A DNA stretch of 64,000 nt from Ditibartonella apihabitans (GTDB lineage: Bacteria; Pseudomonadota; Alphaproteobacteria; Rhizobiales; Rhizobiaceae), in the NCBI RefSeq assembly GCF_002007485.1, contig NZ_CP015820.1, positions 1,612,001 to 1,676,000 of the forward strand, given 5' to 3'. Below are positions 27,444 to 36,071 of the stretch, in pieces (within the stretch, counting starts at the first letter, position 1; each line of letters begins with the position of its first letter). Made by a program: the position numbers and the translations under genes. The notes under the pieces are model-generated. The model was not told the origin of the DNA. It was given only the letters and a program-made list of their open reading frames with translations, and searched no databases.

Positions 27444-27693
27444 AATTCTGTCTTCAATCGCTGCACTAGACTGGCAAAAAGCACAATCGAAAAAGATTTC
27501 GGTACGCATTGACGGTCATGCAACAAGTATTTCGCTCGAAGAAGCCTATATCAACATTTTGTTGCGCGAAGCGGAAGCTCAGGGTCTATCCTTTGCCAGC
27601 CTTGTTACATGTGTTGATGAGGCAAGACCGGCAGGAGTCAACCTTTCAGCCTCGTTACGCCTTTTTGCACTCGAATTGGCACAGCATTCCTAA
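27433..27693 (+). CDS. Ribbon-helix-helix domain protein
   Basis: An 86-residue protein of the rhizobial ribbon-helix-helix (RHH_4) family. The core is KKISVRIDGHATSISLEEAY (about residues 20-39), then an amphipathic helix (LREAEAQGLSFASLVTCVDE), and NLSASLRLFALELA at the end. Members are presumed small dimeric DNA-binding proteins, often annotated as AraC-like or arylsulfotransferase-type RHH regulators. No target is evident. It overlaps the DUF4169 frame by 11 bases and is translationally coupled to it. Confidence 0.8.
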   Translation: MKDEILSSIAALDWQKAQSKKISVRIDGHATSISLEEAYINILLREAEAQGLSFASLVTCVDEARPAGVNLSASLRLFALELAQHS

Positions 27694-27991
27694 GCGTGAT
27701 AACCCCGCCTCATATCGGGCTATCATTATTTGAATTGATAAACCGGATCACGCCTTTATGTGCCAGTAATGCTCGTCAATAAAAGAAGGTCAATCGGGAT
27801 ATTATCTTTGTCCATCTTTGGATAATCTGCCTCCGATTTGACACAAGTGTCTCATGAACAAATGGCAAAGAATGCAATTTTCTGTAAAAAATTGAAAATA
27901 ATAGTTATTTCCTCTCTTTTCTCCTTTATAATTTTACCCGATTTGAACAAACGGACTTGATAGAAGAGAGCCAACCGTCTAACTCAACACT

Positions 27992-29098
27992 ATGGAACAT
28001 TTTGCCGATTCAGACAGCGCTTTGCCACCTTTGAAAGACCCACAATTTTTAACAGAATTTGTGGCCTTGATGGTTTTGAAACGCGATGTTTTTTCGGAAA
28101 CGCGGGTTGGCTATTTTGCTGATGATCCGCATAAACGCGTTATCCGCCGCATTGTTACGGCTGCGCCAAAATGGTCTCGCCCGCTTGCCTGGATATTGGC
28201 ACGAAGAGAAATACGGGCATTAAAGAAGGTGCGCGGGCTTGACGGCGTGCCACAGCTTATTGCGGTTGATAAAGACGGGCTTTATCGCTCGTGGAGTGAA
28301 GGAACGCCATTACATCTGGCGCGCCCGAACAAACCCGAATTTTATTTGAGTGCATTCAAAATACTTCGTAATTTGCGCCGCATGGGCATTACCCATAACG
28401 ATCTTGCAAAGCCGCAAAACTGGCTGATGACAAGCGACGGGAAAGCTTCGATCATTGATTTCCAGTTGGCAAGCGTGCATAAACGCCGAGGTGCTCTCTA
28501 TCGCTATTTTGCTTATGAAGATTTCCGCCATCTCATAAAACAAAAAAGAAGTTTTGCACCCGAATTACTGACACCGACAGAAAAGCGGATATTGCAAAAC
28601 CGCTCCTGGCCGTCACGTCTATGGTTAGCGACCGGAAAACGTGTCTATAATTTTATTACCAAAGACATGTTCAAATGGTCGGATGGAGATGGAACAGGTG
28701 ACCGCGTCCAACATCAGGGACCGGTCATTCGCAATCTTTTGAAAGACAATCCCGATATTGGCGATATTGCCATCGCAACCTATTCGCTTCCGGCGAAGGG
28801 TGTAGGGCTTTATGTTTTTGTCGAATCCGACAAACTTGACGAAAAAGCCGTTCGCGACCTTCTGAAAGGACAGAAAATCGAGTCTCTACAAGTTGTGCAT
28901 CAACTGCCCAAGCGCGAAGACGGCTCCATTCGTGATGACATTATAAAACTCGTTGCCATGAACGAACTCAATGATCTTGTCGCCTTGATCAGACGCGAGC
29001 CGAATTTGAAACCGATTGTTGCGCCAATCATAGACAACCGGAAAAATTTGACTGACCGGCGTGTCTATCAATATGAAGCACAGCGCAAAAAAAAGTGA
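27992..29098 (+). CDS. RIO-like protein kinase with AMP-binding C-like tail domain
   Basis: A 368-residue protein with two parts. Residues about 45-185 look like a small atypical kinase of the RIO/lipopolysaccharide-kinase type. They carry the catalytic loop GITHNDLAKPQNWLM (HxDxxKxxN, about residues 132-146) and a metal motif IIDFQLAS, with DFQ where most kinases have DFG. A lysine/arginine-rich segment around ALKKVRGLDGVPQLI replaces the usual N-lobe. Residues about 245-335 resemble the C-terminal domain of acyl-CoA synthetases: DIGDIAIATYSLPAKGVGLY, then VVHQLPKREDGSIRDDIIKL, where PKxxxGxIxRxxI is the usual motif with the catalytic lysine. The substrate is unknown. The uvrD-type gene follows 75 bases downstream on the same strand. 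Confidence 0.7.
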   Translation: MEHFADSDSALPPLKDPQFLTEFVALMVLKRDVFSETRVGYFADDPHKRVIRRIVTAAPKWSRPLAWILARREIRALKKVRGLDGVPQLIAVDKDGLYRSWSEGTPLHLARPNKPEFYLSAFKILRNLRRMGITHNDLAKPQNWLMTSDGKASIIDFQLASVHKRRGALYRYFAYEDFRHLIKQKRSFAPELLTPTEKRILQNRSWPSRLWLATGKRVYNFITKDMFKWSDGDGTGDRVQHQGPVIRNLLKDNPDIGDIAIATYSLPAKGVGLYVFVESDKLDEKAVRDLLKGQKIESLQVVHQLPKREDGSIRDDIIKLVAMNELNDLVALIRREPNLKPIVAPIIDNRKNLTDRRVYQYEAQRKKK

Positions 29099-29173
29099 TT
29101 TTCCGTTCATTTTCGTGTAAAAGCGTCAAGTCTAGCCTAGCAGAAAATATCTTGAACCATTAGATTGGTGATG

Positions 29174-31654
29174 ATGACCGATTTTCCTGACGATATACCG
29201 TTTTTTGATGATGAGCCGAAAAAGCCGACGCCGCAATCTTCTGCGCACGATGAAGCTCGTAATGGTCAAACTGGTTTGGCAGAACGCGCCATGGCTGCGC
29301 GCCGTAATGCCGATGCTGACGCCGATTATCTTAAAAAACTCAACCCCGAACAACGCCTTGCTGTAACAACAACGGAAGGTCCGGTTCTGGTTCTGGCCGG
29401 TGCAGGCACGGGAAAGACGCGGGTTCTGACCACACGCATTGCCCATATTTTGCGGCTTGGCCTTGCTTATCCGAGCCAGATTCTGGCAGTCACATTCACC
29501 AATAAAGCCGCGCGTGAAATGAAAAACCGTATTGGTGAACTGGTCGGCGGCGCGGTTGAAGGTATGCCGTGGCTTGGCACTTTCCACGCGATCGGTGTCA
29601 AGATTCTTCGTCGTCACGCGGAGCTTGTGGGGCTCAACAGCAATTTCACCATTCTTGATACAGATGATGTAATAAGGCTTATCAAACAGCTCATTCAGGC
29701 TGAAGGGCTTGACGACAAAAGATGGCCGGCGCGCACTTTTGCCAATATGATTGACGGGTGGAAAAACCATGGCCTTGCACCCGACCAGATACCGGAAGGT
29801 GATGCCCGCTCATTTGGCAATGGCAAAGGGCGCGAGCTTTATCGTGCCTATCAGGAACGTTTACAAACGCTGAATGCCTGTGATTTTGGCGATTTGTTGA
29901 TGCATCCCATCCATATTTTTCAGAAAAACGCCGATGTTTTGCGCGAATATCATAAAAAATTCCGCTATATTCTGGTCGACGAATATCAGGATACCAATAC
30001 AGCACAATATTTATGGCTGAGGCTATTGGCACAGCGCCCCGTCGGACAAACTGTCAATCTTTGTTGCGTGGGTGATGACGACCAGTCAATTTACGGCTGG
30101 CGCGGTGCCGAAATTGATAATATTTTGCGTTTTGAAAAAGATTTTCCCGGTGCCACTGTCATTCGTCTTGAACGCAATTACCGCTCGACTTCGCATATTC
30201 TGGGAGCTGCATCCTATCTCATTGCCCATAATGAAGGCCGGTTGGGTAAAACGCTTTTTACCGATAGCAAAACGGAAAATGACCAGAAGGTCAAAGTCCA
30301 TGCTGCCTGGGATTCGGAAGAAGAAGCGCGCGCTATTGGTGAAGAAATCGAGCAATTACAACATCATGGCCTAGCTTTGAACGACATTGCCATTCTTGTT
30401 CGCGCCTCCTTCCAGATGCGTGAATTTGAAGACCGGTTTGTCACATTAGGGCTTAATTATCGCGTTATCGGTGGCCCGCGTTTTTATGAGCGGCAAGAAA
30501 TTCGCGACGCGCTCGCCTATTTCCGTGTTGTTACACAACCCGCCGATGATCTTGCATTCGAGCGTATTATCAACACGCCCAAACGTGGCCTTGGCGAAGC
30601 AACCGTTCGTCAAATTCATGATACAGCTCGTGCCCGCAATGAGCCTATGCTCAAAGCCTCTCAGGAAATGGTAGAAACCGACGAATTGAAGCCCAAGGCC
30701 AGAAGTTCTTTGAGAAAACTCGTCGAAGATTTCCGCCGTTGGCAGAATATGCTTGATAATACTCCCCATACCGAACTTGCAGAAATTATTCTGGATGAAT
30801 CCGGCTATACCGCCATGTGGCAGGCTGATCGTTCTGCCGAAGCTCCGGGGCGTCTTGAAAACCTGAAAGAGCTTATCCATTCCATGGAAGATTTCGAGAG
30901 TTTGAGAAGTTTTCTTGAACATGTTTCGCTGGTTATGGATACAGAAAAGAACGAAGATATGGATGCGGTCAATATCATGACACTGCATTCGGCCAAGGGG
31001 CTGGAATTCAACACCGTATTCTTGCCCGGTTGGGAAGAAGGGCTGTTTCCCCATCAACGTTCACTTGATGAAGGCGGGCGTGCGGGACTTGAAGAAGAGC
31101 GGCGCCTCGCTTATGTCGGGCTTACCCGTGCAAAGGAAAATCTGCATATCTGGTTTGTCTCGAACCGGCGCATTCACGGGTTGTGGCAATCAACCATTCC
31201 GTCGCGTTTTCTTGATGAACTGCCTAATGAACATGTTGAAGTTGCAGAAGTAGAAACATCCTATGGCGGTTATGGGCAATCGCGCTTTGATCGACAGGAG
31301 CCGTTCCAGAACAATTATTCAACACCTGGCTGGCAGAGAGCCAAAAAGAATGCAACCGAAGCAACGCGCACCAATTGGGGTAACCGCTCGGGCGCCAATG
31401 TTGAACGCATCGGTTATGGGGAAGTCGATTCCGGCTATGGTGCAGGACGGGCAGCGCGTTCGAAAACCATAGAAGGCGAACTCATCGCCAAATCCGTTTC
31501 CGACAAACCGTCCGAATTCAGCGTGGGCGACAGGGTTTTTCATATCAAATTCGGAAATGGCAATGTCGCAGCAATTGACGGAAACAAACTCACCATTGCT
31601 TTTGACAAAGCAGGTGAAAAACGCGTGCTCGACAGTTTTGTCAAAAAAGTCTGA
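29174..31654 (+). CDS. uvrD: UvrD/PcrA-family ATP-dependent DNA helicase
   Basis: An 826-residue superfamily 1A helicase of DNA repair (nucleotide excision repair and mismatch repair in UvrD). It shows the Walker A motif LVLAGAGTGKTRVLTTRI (about residues 72-89), AVTFTNKAAREMKNRI (Ia), the Walker B motif ILVDEYQDTNTAQYLWL, DDDQSIYGWRGAE (III), LERNYRST (IV), the NIMTLHSAKGLEFNTVFL motif (V) and EERRLAYVGLTRAKENL (VI). The N-terminal 50 residues are acidic and disordered. The C-terminal 60 residues hold the Tudor-like module VGDRVFHIKFGNGNVAAIDG that binds RNA polymerase in PcrA/UvrD. Several start codons cluster at 29165-29174; I choose the ATG at 29174. Confidence 0.94.
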   Translation: MTDFPDDIPFFDDEPKKPTPQSSAHDEARNGQTGLAERAMAARRNADADADYLKKLNPEQRLAVTTTEGPVLVLAGAGTGKTRVLTTRIAHILRLGLAYPSQILAVTFTNKAAREMKNRIGELVGGAVEGMPWLGTFHAIGVKILRRHAELVGLNSNFTILDTDDVIRLIKQLIQAEGLDDKRWPARTFANMIDGWKNHGLAPDQIPEGDARSFGNGKGRELYRAYQERLQTLNACDFGDLLMHPIHIFQKNADVLREYHKKFRYILVDEYQDTNTAQYLWLRLLAQRPVGQTVNLCCVGDDDQSIYGWRGAEIDNILRFEKDFPGATVIRLERNYRSTSHILGAASYLIAHNEGRLGKTLFTDSKTENDQKVKVHAAWDSEEEARAIGEEIEQLQHHGLALNDIAILVRASFQMREFEDRFVTLGLNYRVIGGPRFYERQEIRDALAYFRVVTQPADDLAFERIINTPKRGLGEATVRQIHDTARARNEPMLKASQEMVETDELKPKARSSLRKLVEDFRRWQNMLDNTPHTELAEIILDESGYTAMWQADRSAEAPGRLENLKELIHSMEDFESLRSFLEHVSLVMDTEKNEDMDAVNIMTLHSAKGLEFNTVFLPGWEEGLFPHQRSLDEGGRAGLEEERRLAYVGLTRAKENLHIWFVSNRRIHGLWQSTIPSRFLDELPNEHVEVAEVETSYGGYGQSRFDRQEPFQNNYSTPGWQRAKKNATEATRTNWGNRSGANVERIGYGEVDSGYGAGRAARSKTIEGELIAKSVSDKPSEFSVGDRVFHIKFGNGNVAAIDGNKLTIAFDKAGEKRVLDSFVKKV

Positions 31655-31710
31655 GCATCTTTTGGCTGGCCGCTATCATCTGATTTTGCTGCAACATCCA
31701 TAAAATTTAA

Positions 31711-31744
31711 AAAAGGCAGAAAATAAATCAATGTTCTGCCTTTT
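31711..31744. terminator. Bidirectional terminator between uvrD and poxB
   Basis: AAAAGGCAGAA pairs with TTCTGCCTTTT around a 12-base loop. It is flanked by A-runs on the left and TTTTATTTTA on the right, and lies between two convergent genes, so it can end both transcripts. Confidence 0.85.
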
Positions 31745-31767
31745 ATTTTATCAAATTACTCAAGTGA

Positions 31768-33483
31768 TTATTTGATGAAATTGTGAATGAGCAGATCGGT
31801 TACATCTTTCACACGTCCCTGCATAATCGCCTTGGTACCATAAAGTGCCATTCCGGAAACTTCACCGGCCGTTACCTTTGGCGGCATAACCAGTTCATAT
31901 CCGCTGGTTTTGACATCAAGAAGTGCCGGACCTTTGGCACTCAAAAAGGCTTTGACAGCGCCTTCGAGTTCTTCCGGCTTGTCAACCTTCCAACCTTTTA
32001 TGCCAATGGATTCGGCGAGTTTTGCAAAATCCGGATTTTGCAGATCGGTATAATGATCAACCAGTCCTTCAACCTTTTGTTCAAGTTCAACAAAGTTGAG
32101 TGAAGAATTGTTGAAAACCACAATCTTGATGTCAACCTTTTCCTGAACAACAGTCAAAAGCTCGCCCATCAACATGGCAAGGCCACCATCGCCCGAAAGA
32201 GAGATAACTTGTCTGTCTTTATAGGCTTTTTTGAAACCGATAGCCTGCGGCAAAGCATTTGCCATGGTTCCATGGGAAAGACTTGCAAGGGTTCTTCTCT
32301 TGCCATTTGTTTTGAAATGGCGAAGCAACCAGACCATTGGCGAACCGCAGTCACCTGTAACCAGCGCATCATCATCGGCATATTGATTGATAAGCGAAAC
32401 GAGATATTGCGGATGAATAATCGATTTTGAAACAGAGGTTTCCTTCGCTTCGGCTTTTTCGGCCTCGACTTTGGTTTTCAAACACTGGTCGAGAAAACCG
32501 GTATCTTTCTTTTCGTCAACATATTTCAAAAGTGCTGCCGCTGTCGATTTGACATCCCCGATCAACCCCATATTGACGGGATGACGGCGCCCCAGATGGG
32601 TTCCATCCTCATCCACCTGAATAATCGTCGCTTTGTCCGGATAAAATTGAGTATAAGCGAAATCGGTACCAAGCAGAAGCAAAGTATCGCAATGTTCAAC
32701 CATGTCAAAACCGGGCTTTCCACCCAACATGCCATTCATTCCCATATTATACGGGTTGTCATATTCGATGAAATCTTTCGATTTTGATGAATGCCCGATT
32801 GGTGCTTTCAATTTGGCAGCCAAAGCGACTACTTCGTCATGAGCCCCCTTGACACCCGAACCGACATAGATTGCAACTTTTTTGCCCTTGTTCAAATGGG
32901 ATGCAACTTGTTCAAGTTCGCTATCGGAAGGGCGAATAACCGGATTCGGCCGATGAACGCTATATTGCGTAACATGGCTTACCGTTTGCATGGAAACATT
33001 AACCGGCAGAACAATGACAGCAACACCTCTTTTTGTCAGTGCTGCCTGACATGCTTCGACGGTTATGCGTTGGGCTTCCTCCGGGTTCAAAATTTGCTCG
33101 CAAAATACCGAGCAATGTGAATAAAGTGCGGGAAAATCGACTTCCTGCGGCCATTCACTGCCGATAACCTCGGTTGAAAGCTGGCTTGCTATAGCCACAA
33201 CCGGAGCGCGATTGCGATTTGATTCATAAATTCCGTTGATAAGATGCAAGCTCCCCGGCCCGCACGAGCCTGCGCATGCACTCAATTCGCCAGTCAAATA
33301 AGCTTCTCCTCCTGCTGCCAAAGCAGCAGCTTCTTCGTGGCGTGTATGGACCCACTCGATTTTCGAGCGATATATCGCATCGGTGATATAGTTGAGTGTA
33401 TCACCGACAATGCCGTAACAATGTTTCACACCTGCGTTTTGCAGTGTTTCCACGATAATCTCGCCAACACGTTTAGAAGACAT
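31768..33483 (-). CDS. poxB: Pyruvate:quinone oxidoreductase (PoxB type), ThDP-dependent
   Basis: A 571-residue thiamine-diphosphate enzyme of the pyruvate oxidase/acetolactate synthase superfamily, most like PoxB, which decarboxylates pyruvate to acetate and CO2 and passes electrons to ubiquinone. The N-terminal Pyr domain has HCYGIVGDTLNYITDAI with the catalytic glutamate in VHTRHEEAAALAAGGEAYL. The middle is FAD-binding. The PP domain has the ThDP/Mg motif LSGDGGLAMLMGELLTVV...FNNSSLN. The C-terminal tail (about residues 545-571) ends KDVTDLLIHNFIK and is the usual membrane-binding part of PoxB. The start at 33483 is set by AAAGGAAAT. The frame extends to 33609 without family resemblance. 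Confidence 0.9.
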   Translation of the reverse strand: MSSKRVGEIIVETLQNAGVKHCYGIVGDTLNYITDAIYRSKIEWVHTRHEEAAALAAGGEAYLTGELSACAGSCGPGSLHLINGIYESNRNRAPVVAIASQLSTEVIGSEWPQEVDFPALYSHCSVFCEQILNPEEAQRITVEACQAALTKRGVAVIVLPVNVSMQTVSHVTQYSVHRPNPVIRPSDSELEQVASHLNKGKKVAIYVGSGVKGAHDEVVALAAKLKAPIGHSSKSKDFIEYDNPYNMGMNGMLGGKPGFDMVEHCDTLLLLGTDFAYTQFYPDKATIIQVDEDGTHLGRRHPVNMGLIGDVKSTAAALLKYVDEKKDTGFLDQCLKTKVEAEKAEAKETSVSKSIIHPQYLVSLINQYADDDALVTGDCGSPMVWLLRHFKTNGKRRTLASLSHGTMANALPQAIGFKKAYKDRQVISLSGDGGLAMLMGELLTVVQEKVDIKIVVFNNSSLNFVELEQKVEGLVDHYTDLQNPDFAKLAESIGIKGWKVDKPEELEGAVKAFLSAKGPALLDVKTSGYELVMPPKVTAGEVSGMALYGTKAIMQGRVKDVTDLLIHNFIK

Positions 33484-33590
33484 TTTCAATTTCCTTTCAA
33501 AATTGAAGTACAAAATAACTATTGAGAGAAACAACGAGAAATTGAAAATAAAATTCGTGTTATCACCTGTCTTTGATGATTTTTTTAATC

Positions 33591-34232
33591 TCAGACCAGC
33601 TTTTTCCACTTTGCAATAAATTCTTCAGCCGAGAGTTGTTGCATATCGGGTATAGCTTCATAAAGTGTGTTTAGCGGCCAATTCCACCAGCAAAGGTCGA
33701 GAAGCGCCTGAATAATGTAGTCGGGAAATCTCATTCTTATTCGCTTTGCCGGAACACCGCCGACAATCTCGTAAGGAATAACATCTTTGGTAACAACCGC
33801 ATTGGCACCGATCACCGCACCATGGCCGATGGTAATCCCCGGCATCACCACTGCTCCGTGCCCGATCCAGACATCATGACCCAATGTCACGCGTTTATTA
33901 TGTCTCCGCTCGCGAAAAGCACTATCCAGTGTCATGAAACGAAAATATTCATTCGGACGGTAAGTCATTTTATGCATGCTTACCCGTTCCATCGGATGTT
34001 CAAGAGCATTGAGCCGGACATTCGAAGCAATCGAACAAAAACGGCCGACATCGGTATATATTGCTTCACCATTGCGCTCGAAATAGCTGAAATCTCCAAC
34101 CGTCACATCACGTAAGAGAACCCGTTCGCCGATTTCGGAAAAACGGCCAAGTTTACAACCGTGGAGTTTGGCTGTTGAATGGATGCGCGGTTCACTATCC
34201 TGAAAGCGTTGATCTGTTGGCGATATGCTCAT
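33591..34232 (-). CDS. Hexapeptide-repeat acyltransferase (TIGR03308-like)
   Basis: A 213-residue left-handed beta-helix transferase of the xenobiotic/chloramphenicol acetyltransferase type, closest in motif to the phosphonate-linked TIGR03308 group. It has EPRIHSTAKLHGCKLGRFSE (about residues 15-34), YFERNGEAIYTDVGRFCSIA, RLNALEHPMERVSMHKMTYR (about 77-96), and the classical VTLGHDVWIGHGAVVMPGIT and VTKDVIPYEIVGGVPAKRIR (about 120-170). It would use acetyl- or another acyl-CoA. No phn genes lie nearby, so a phosphonate role is not supported here. The start at 34232 (MSISPTD) is preferred to 34274. It is followed by poxB in the same direction, with a 107-base gap. Confidence 0.85.
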   Translation of the reverse strand: MSISPTDQRFQDSEPRIHSTAKLHGCKLGRFSEIGERVLLRDVTVGDFSYFERNGEAIYTDVGRFCSIASNVRLNALEHPMERVSMHKMTYRPNEYFRFMTLDSAFRERRHNKRVTLGHDVWIGHGAVVMPGITIGHGAVIGANAVVTKDVIPYEIVGGVPAKRIRMRFPDYIIQALLDLCWWNWPLNTLYEAIPDMQQLSAEEFIAKWKKLV

Positions 34233-34444
34233 GATAATCTGGTATATTGAATACTGCGTTACCATAAAACGCATAGACTAGAAGTGCAATCCCGACTATT
34301 CTCCCCAAGCTTGTCGACAAATATTATTTAAATTCCGCTTTTCATTGCAGTATCGTTTTCATACCGATATATTTTGAAATATCATCTTCAGGGGTCACGC
34401 GAGTGGCTTTTATGACGATGCATCAAGCTCAAGGGATTTTGGCA

Positions 34445-35050
34445 ATGACGAGTGAAACCAAAAGTACTGTTTCAAGTGTTTTTTACATTGTTTTATTGGT
34501 TGCGGTTTTTATGGCCTTCATATTTGGTTGGCAAACCTTCGTCAGTCCGCCACTGGGTGAGGATTTCAGCCTTACCGATTCCAATGGAAAAACCGTTACG
34601 CAGGTTGAACTTCGCGAAAAGCCGTCTGCGATATTTTTCGGTTATACAATGTGTCCGGATATTTGCCCGACAACATTGATGAGTATGACAAATTGGATCA
34701 AGGAACTCGGACCGGATGCGGATAAAATCAATATCTGGTTCATCACGGTGGATCCCGAACGGGATACTCCGGAAGTTCTCCATGATTATTTATCGAATTT
34801 TACCGACAAGGTTGTCGGCATAAGTGGTGATCCTGCAAAAGTTCACAAACTGGTATCTTCTTTCAATATTGCGGCTGAAAAAGTACCCGGTGAGAATGGC
34901 GATTATACTTACGACCACACAGCGGCAATACTTCTTACCAAAAAAGGCGGCCAATTTGCCGGCGTCATCCCTTATAGCGTGGAAGAAAACAGAAATGAAT
35001 TGAAAGACCAGATTGCTATAGAGCGTCTCAAGAGTCTGGCAAAACAATAA
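34445..35050 (+). CDS. SCO1/SenC-family copper chaperone
   Basis: A 201-residue membrane-anchored thioredoxin-fold protein, typically a copper donor or thiol reductase for the CuA site of cytochrome c oxidase. An N-terminal helix ([20 protein letters not shown], about residues 12-31) anchors it with the domain in the periplasm. The copper-binding CxxxC motif is in [18 protein letters not shown] (about 75-92), and the conserved histidine lies in [16 protein letters not shown] (about 156-171). The start at 34445 has AAGGGA upstream; an ATG at 34403 would put a 14-residue extension before the anchor. No cox genes are adjacent. prmA follows 20 bases downstream, so the two may be cotranscribed. 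Confidence 0.9.
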   Translation: MTSETKSTVSSVFYIVLLVAVFMAFIFGWQTFVSPPLGEDFSLTDSNGKTVTQVELREKPSAIFFGYTMCPDICPTTLMSMTNWIKELGPDADKINIWFITVDPERDTPEVLHDYLSNFTDKVVGISGDPAKVHKLVSSFNIAAEKVPGENGDYTYDHTAAILLTKKGGQFAGVIPYSVEENRNELKDQIAIERLKSLAKQ

Positions 35051-35070
35051 AAGACATAAGGATAAAAATT

Positions 35071-35937
35071 TTGGGACAGATCCGCCTACATTATAAATCG
35101 CCGAAACGCGAAGCCGAAAAACAATATGAACTTCTCGATCACGCCTTCGAAGATGATGCCTTTCCCCTTGCGATAACAGAAATAGATGAAGCCAATGGCA
35201 TTTATGAAGTTTCACTCTATGTGGATGAAGCTGAAAAGAATTCGGTACTTCCCCGCTTTACGCAAGTTTTAGGCGTCAATGAAAACAAAATAGAAATTGA
35301 AATACTTCCGGATATTGACTGGGTAAGCCATAGTCTTGAAGGACTCGGACCCGTGCGCGCAGGACGTTTCTTTGTTCATGGCAGTCATGACCGCGACAAG
35401 GTGAAACCGGGTGATCTTGCAATCGAAATCGATGCCGGTCAGGCTTTCGGTACCGGCCACCATGGAACGACAGTCGGCTGCCTTGAACTTATCGCCGACG
35501 TTATGGAACATGAAAAACCACAAAATGCACTTGATCTTGGAACGGGGAGCGGAATTCTGGCGATCGGTATTGCTCTGATTGAGCCGATCAGAATTCTGGC
35601 AACAGATATTGACCCGATTGCGATCAAAGTTGCAAAAGAAAATTTTGCTCTGAACGGTGTGGCCAAAACAATAACAGCCATCACGGCTACCGGCCTTGAT
35701 GATGAAGAGATTAAAAAGCGTGTCCCCTTTGATCTCATTGTTGCAAATATTCTCGCAAATCCCTTGATCGAACTTGCGCCACAAATGGTTCCTGCACTTA
35801 AAAAAGGCGGTTCCATTGTGCTTTCCGGCATTCTGGAAGAACAGCATGATCGTGTGGTCAAAGCTTTCGAGGCGGAAGGCGCAAAATACATCAAAACCTT
35901 GCATCATGAAGGCTGGGTTGCCATTCATTTGAAATAG
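35071..35937 (+). CDS. prmA: Ribosomal protein L11 methyltransferase
   Basis: A 288-residue S-adenosylmethionine-dependent methyltransferase that trimethylates ribosomal protein L11. The substrate-binding N-domain (about residues 1-100) ends in [20 protein letters not shown]. The family motif [20 protein letters not shown] (about 122-141) precedes motif I ([14 protein letters not shown], about 154-167), [17 protein letters not shown], and the motif IV region [17 protein letters not shown]. The start codon is TTG at 35071, with AAGGA eight bases before it; the frame has no earlier start. A weak TGGCCAA/TTGGCCA hairpin follows the gene. Confidence 0.94.
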   Translation: MGQIRLHYKSPKREAEKQYELLDHAFEDDAFPLAITEIDEANGIYEVSLYVDEAEKNSVLPRFTQVLGVNENKIEIEILPDIDWVSHSLEGLGPVRAGRFFVHGSHDRDKVKPGDLAIEIDAGQAFGTGHHGTTVGCLELIADVMEHEKPQNALDLGTGSGILAIGIALIEPIRILATDIDPIAIKVAKENFALNGVAKTITAITATGLDDEEIKKRVPFDLIVANILANPLIELAPQMVPALKKGGSIVLSGILEEQHDRVVKAFEAEGAKYIKTLHHEGWVAIHLK

Positions 35938-35959
35938 GGTGACGATCAAATAAAATAGG

Positions 35960-35988
35960 TGGCCAATAAACGATCGGACATTTGGCCA
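35960..35988 (+). terminator. Possible weak terminator after prmA
   Basis: TGGCCAA and TTGGCCA form a 7-bp stem with a 15-base loop, followed by only TTTC. A terminator is plausible but the tail is poor. Confidence 0.35.
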
Positions 35989-36071
35989 TTTCACAAAAAT
36001 AACAGGTGATCGAATTGCCCGATCATAGCGATCATAATTCTTTCACCGATTAGACAATCAGAGGCGATTTT

